Origin: Leptospiraceae bacterium
Lineage (GTDB): Bacteria; Spirochaetota; Leptospiria; Leptospirales; Leptospiraceae
Direction: 5' to 3'
Length of the DNA stretch: 64,000 nt
NCBI GenBank assembly: GCA_947458405.1
Contig: CANGZW010000003.1
Coordinates: 36,113-100,112, forward strand
This document shows, piece after piece, positions 61,002 through 64,000 of the stretch. The notes below the pieces were generated by a model. The model saw nothing but the letters and a program-made list of their open reading frames with translations, was not told where the DNA came from and did not search any database. The translations under genes and the position numbers were made by a program. Within the stretch, counting starts at the first letter, position 1. Each line of letters starts with the position of its first letter.

Positions 61002-61832
61002 ATGATACTTAAATTAATATATTTTTTTATAATTTTTATTACTTTTGAACTAACTGTTCTTTCTCTTGTTACTAATTCTTTTTTTAAGTCCCTGGAAAAA
61101 GAATATTCGGAGAAGAAAGATTCTGCGGATTCCATAGGACGATTGATGGCGTTAAATTTTTCAAGGTATCTTGAAAAAACGGATAAGTCGTTTGATTCTG
61201 AAGATTTGAATACTTATTTTTCAAGATCAGTAATCACAAGTAAATCTAGTTCCATTCTTATAAAAAATATATATTTTTTATCTACCGATGGGACAATCAT
61301 TTCTAGCTATATTTCAAATAAGGATTTTTCTCCTAGTGATACCAATATTCCTATTTTTACGAAAGCCCTGAGAATGCGAAGGGGACAGGTGGAACACTAT
61401 TTGTATGACGAAGAAAAAAATGATAGTTCAGAATATTTTGAGAAAAAAATCTTAGAGCTCATTCCCGATTTGGCAGAAAAAAGAATCTTGGTATCAGCAC
61501 CTGTTTATATTCAGGATAAAATGGAAGTTTGTTGTTCGATTCATATTATTTATGAGCGACAGGATTTTGAAAAATTAATTTCTGTCAAAAAAAATCAATT
61601 TAGGGAACAATTTATTCTTATTATAATTTCAGGCCTAATCTTTACATTGATTCTCTGGTTGGTATTTTATTTTTTTGTTTACCAATTAATCAAAGAGAAA
61701 GTAACAGAAAATTCTTATGAGACTCTCCTCAGAAAAGATGTAAAAAAAAGTTCTTCTCCTCCAAATGAAGAATCTATTTCTTCTGAACAAAATAAAAATT
61801 CTAAATCACTTGATGCTGTATATTTAGATTAA
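61002..61832 (+). CDS. Membrane protein with extracytoplasmic sensor-like domain
   Basis: 276 residues. Membrane helices at about 3-24 and 204-226 enclose an extracytoplasmic part of about 180 residues with PAS/Cache-like strand patterns (NIYFLSTDGTIISSYIS, RILVSAPVYIQDKMEVCCSIHIIY). The cytoplasmic tail is short and Ser/Lys-rich with no kinase or HAMP domain. It may pass a signal to the overlapping STAS protein (TAATG junction). Function unknown. Confidence 0.75.
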   Translation: MILKLIYFFIIFITFELTVLSLVTNSFFKSLEKEYSEKKDSADSIGRLMALNFSRYLEKTDKSFDSEDLNTYFSRSVITSKSSSILIKNIYFLSTDGTIISSYISNKDFSPSDTNIPIFTKALRMRRGQVEHYLYDEEKNDSSEYFEKKILELIPDLAEKRILVSAPVYIQDKMEVCCSIHIIYERQDFEKLISVKKNQFREQFILIIISGLIFTLILWLVFYFFVYQLIKEKVTENSYETLLRKDVKKSSSPPNEESISSEQNKNSKSLDAVYLD

Positions 61833-62698
61833 TGTTAAAATTTAATATTAAATTTGAAAATAAAGATGAGAAGTTGGTAATAATATCACTTTCTGGAGAT
61901 TTAGATTCCAAAATTGCATTAGATTTTTATGAATATATTATTAATTTAGAGAGTTTATTTTCGAGAATAATATTGGATTGTGAATCATTAAACAGTATTT
62001 CATCTTTTGGTATTTCAATTTTACTTAGGATTAGAAAAAGATTTATCCAAAATAATATAATTTCTGTAATATCGGGATTAAATGATGAAACACTCGATCT
62101 ATTTATGTTTTTTGGATTTAATAAACTTTTTTACATAACAAAAAATATAGCCTCAGCAAAAAATATTCTCAATACACTTCATCCTATTGAAAAAGAAAAA
62201 ATAGAATTAAATGAAATAGAAATCATCAATCATCCCAGATCTAATAAAATAAAAAAAGAGAAAGAAATTCAAGTCTCCTATGAAGAAATTTCTACAGAAC
62301 CTGATCTTCCAATTGTATCTTCGGATGAGATAATAGAGGAGTATGCTCCTTTGTTTTTATCAGAAGCAAGATATCCAGCTGTGGAAAATGATTCAGAGAC
62401 TGAAAATGAGAAGTTTAGTAGTACATTCGAAGATTCATCTAATCATAAAAAGAATTATGAATTTACAATTCCTTTTATAACAAAAGGTAATTCGAATGAT
62501 GAGGATATAAAAGAAAGTATAATTATAGAAGAGGAGAGTAGGGAATACGATTCAAAATTTACAGAGTTAGTGATTAACTGTGGAAATTGTGGTACAAGAA
62601 TTAAAATCAAAAAACAGGGCAAACAAAAATGTCCTACCTGTCATGCGAGTTTTCTTCTAAGGCAATCCGGATCTATATCCACTATTGAGAAATTATAA
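61832..62698 (+). CDS. STAS-domain protein with C-terminal zinc ribbon
   Basis: 288 residues, cytoplasmic. A STAS domain of anti-sigma-antagonist type occupies about 1-105 (IISLSGDLDSKIALDFYEYI; phosphorylatable Ser region SISSFGISILL). A long acidic, Ser-rich linker with little predicted structure follows (about 115-245). A zinc ribbon ends the protein (INCGNCGTRIKIKKQGKQKC-PTC, two CxxC pairs). Both ends look like protein-binding modules. It may connect the upstream sensor-like protein with MurJ or another envelope target. Overlaps the sensor gene by one base. Confidence 0.82.
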   Translation: MLKFNIKFENKDEKLVIISLSGDLDSKIALDFYEYIINLESLFSRIILDCESLNSISSFGISILLRIRKRFIQNNIISVISGLNDETLDLFMFFGFNKLFYITKNIASAKNILNTLHPIEKEKIELNEIEIINHPRSNKIKKEKEIQVSYEEISTEPDLPIVSSDEIIEEYAPLFLSEARYPAVENDSETENEKFSSTFEDSSNHKKNYEFTIPFITKGNSNDEDIKESIIIEEESREYDSKFTELVINCGNCGTRIKIKKQGKQKCPTCHASFLLRQSGSISTIEKL

Positions 62699-62702
62699 GA
62701 CA

Positions 62703-64000
62703 TTGGAAAATAATGAAAAATCAAGTGTAGCTAAGAGTTTAGCTTTATCATTTTATACCTTTTTATCTAGAATATTGGGTCTAATTAGGGATCATTATAT
62801 GGCTATAACTTTTGGAACGGGTTGGGTGGCAAGTGCCTTTTCAATAGCCTATAGACTTCCCAATATGTATAGAAATTTATTGGCTGAGGGAACGCTCTCA
62901 CAATCGTTTATGCCTATTTATTCAGATGCAGAAAAAGAAAGTAAAGAAGAAGCAAAAATTGTAGCGGGTACTGTTTTAACATTTTTATTTACCATGCTTA
63001 CTATTTTTGTAGCAGTATTTATATTGCTAGCACCATTTTTACTACCTATTTTAGTAGGTGGTAAAAAAGAATACCAGGATTTAGTCATTAAATTATCATT
63101 GATTTTATTTGTTCTTATCATGACTGCGTCTCTCTCTTCGATATACATGGCCATTTCTAATAGCCATCAAAAATACTTTGTTCCATCGATGTCACCAATA
63201 ATATTGAATTTAAGTTATATTATAGTATTTATATTTATAATAAATAATTACAATGAAATGATAGAAAAAGTCGAAATTTTATGCTATGGGATAATCATTG
63301 GAGGTATTACACAACTCTTAGTTCAATCTTATTATGTTTGGTATCTCGGACTCTCACCAAAGTTAAATTTTAATTGGAAGCACTCTGCTATTAAAAAAAT
63401 CTTTAGTTTGATGATTCCTGCAGTTATTGGGGGAGGATTTTATCAGATTAGTCTTTTGATAGATATATTTTTAGCTAATTATATTCAAAATAATAATCCC
63501 GGTTTAGGTGCTGTTGTAAGTTTAGATTATTCCCAAAGATTAATACAATTTCCAACTGGAATAATCGGAGTGGCTCTTGCAACCACAACTCTTCCTTCTC
63601 TATTGGCATCTTTAAAAAATGACGAAAAAGAAAAAATTCCCGGAGAATTATCACATGTAATACAATTTAGTTTATTTTTGACGCTTCCCGCGGCATTTGG
63701 ATTTTTAATTGCAGGAAGAAGTATTATTGATTCGATATTTTTTGGTGGAAAGTGGGGATATGAATCCACGGAATCTACCCTGAAGGCATTACGATTTTAT
63801 GCATTAGCTATACCTTTGTTTAGCTTAAATAAGATTCTCACCTCTTCTTATTATGCTTTCAAGGATACAAAAACACCTTTAAAAGCAAATATGATTTCAT
63901 TTACATTCAACATTATATCTAATTTAATACTTATGAATTTTTTAAAACATGCAGGTTTAGCACTTTCTTCGGCAATTTCTGCATTCCTAACCTTTGTACT
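62703..64000 (+). CDS. murJ: Lipid II flippase MurJ (partial, C-terminus outside window)
   Basis: The frame is open to the window end, so it is missing from the ORF track; 432 codons are visible of about 520 expected. SRILGLIRDHYMAITFGTG, FRNLLAEGTLSQSF-like text (MYRNLLAEGTLSQSFMPIYS) and RLIQFPTGIIGVALATTTLP are MurJ/MviN hallmarks, and at least 11 membrane helices are seen. MurJ flips lipid II to the outer face of the inner membrane for peptidoglycan synthesis. Starts at TTG 62703 or 62685; there is no strong ribosome binding site. Lies four bases after the STAS gene, hence likely cotranscribed. Confidence 0.93.
   Translation, partial: MENNEKSSVAKSLALSFYTFLSRILGLIRDHYMAITFGTGWVASAFSIAYRLPNMYRNLLAEGTLSQSFMPIYSDAEKESKEEAKIVAGTVLTFLFTMLTIFVAVFILLAPFLLPILVGGKKEYQDLVIKLSLILFVLIMTASLSSIYMAISNSHQKYFVPSMSPIILNLSYIIVFIFIINNYNEMIEKVEILCYGIIIGGITQLLVQSYYVWYLGLSPKLNFNWKHSAIKKIFSLMIPAVIGGGFYQISLLIDIFLANYIQNNNPGLGAVVSLDYSQRLIQFPTGIIGVALATTTLPSLLASLKNDEKEKIPGELSHVIQFSLFLTLPAAFGFLIAGRSIIDSIFFGGKWGYESTESTLKALRFYALAIPLFSLNKILTSSYYAFKDTKTPLKANMISFTFNIISNLILMNFLKHAGLALSSAISAFLTFV

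Noticed and set aside
1-64000. tRNA, rRNA, CRISPR array or insertion sequence
   Set aside because: Reading all spacers on both strands gave no cloverleaf-like T-loop motifs, no regular repeat-spacer pattern and no transposase ORF or paired terminal inverted repeats.

Overview
The window is AT-rich chromosomal DNA from a bacterium that looks like a spirochaete of the Leptospira group. The evidence is the combination of two 7TM-DISM sensor kinases, spirochaete-style loose lipoboxes, very frequent TTG start codons with good ribosome binding sites, a fused isobutyryl-CoA mutase (IcmF), a LeuRS with an extra editing-side insertion, and many STAS, VWA, PilZ and cyclic-nucleotide-binding proteins. 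This placement is inferred from gene content; there is no rRNA or other decisive marker here. I found no tRNA, rRNA, CRISPR array, transposase, integrase or phage gene. Almost all of the window is core-type sequence with short spacers.

Layout. 1-6.9 kb (minus): edge-truncated lipoprotein, a hybrid 7TM-DISM kinase, a second 7TM-DISM kinase and a PDZ-TlpA protein. 7.3-12.5 kb: transglutaminase-like protein, IcmF, and a tail-anchored coiled-coil protein. 12.8-17 kb: beta-carbonic anhydrase, an arsenosugar-type trio (CMD peroxidase-like protein, ArsS-type radical SAM enzyme, divergent glycosyltransferase), a small PH-like protein and QueE with an unusual cysteine loop. 17-25.6 kb: RapA-like SNF2 ATPase, Cys-rich secreted hydrolase, anchored choice-of-anchor-like protein, a sigma54-type AAA+ protein without the sigma54-contact loop, a VWA-STAS fusion, and a secreted protein whose signal peptide has no standard start codon. 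25.7-32.7 kb: HpcH-like aldolase, receiver plus partner, Fe-SOD, DUF2147-like lipoprotein, family 4 UDG, MTA phosphorylase and AsmA-like protein. 32.7-42.4 kb: MoxR/VWA pair, thioredoxin with a CsoR/CstR-like operator, winged helix, PilZ, TatD, TcdA, DoxX, a large unknown protein, a dual cNMP-binding protein, OsmC and crotonase.

42.4-48.1 kb is a tightly overlapping plus-strand operon: zinc-ribbon class A PBP, two unknown secreted proteins, an M50B-like membrane protease and UDP-xylose synthase. 48.3-51.3 kb holds RsmA and a ComEC with a degenerate C-terminal domain. 52-57.3 kb carries LeuRS, a ParA with a non-ParB partner, a ComFB-like protein and a Thr/Gly-repeat lipoprotein. 57.3-60.2 kb is the three-gene proton-translocating transhydrogenase (pntAA-pntAB-pntB). 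60.3-64 kb carries an MBL-fold hydrolase, then a membrane sensor-like protein, a STAS/zinc-ribbon protein and MurJ, which is cut by the window end.

Working themes. Cell envelope construction appears in PBP1A, UXS, MurJ and AsmA. Regulation goes through phospho-relay and partner-switching domains (two kinases, a lone receiver, VWA-STAS, STAS-zinc ribbon). Thiol and oxidant chemistry appears in TlpA, thioredoxin, OsmC, DoxX, SOD and the CMD protein. The most unusual items are the glycosyltransferase without its usual acidic motif in the arsenosugar cluster, the GAFTGA-less AAA+ regulator next to the VWA-STAS protein, the CTG-started secreted protein, the thioredoxin operator, the PBP/M50B/UXS operon and the ComEC lacking metal ligands.
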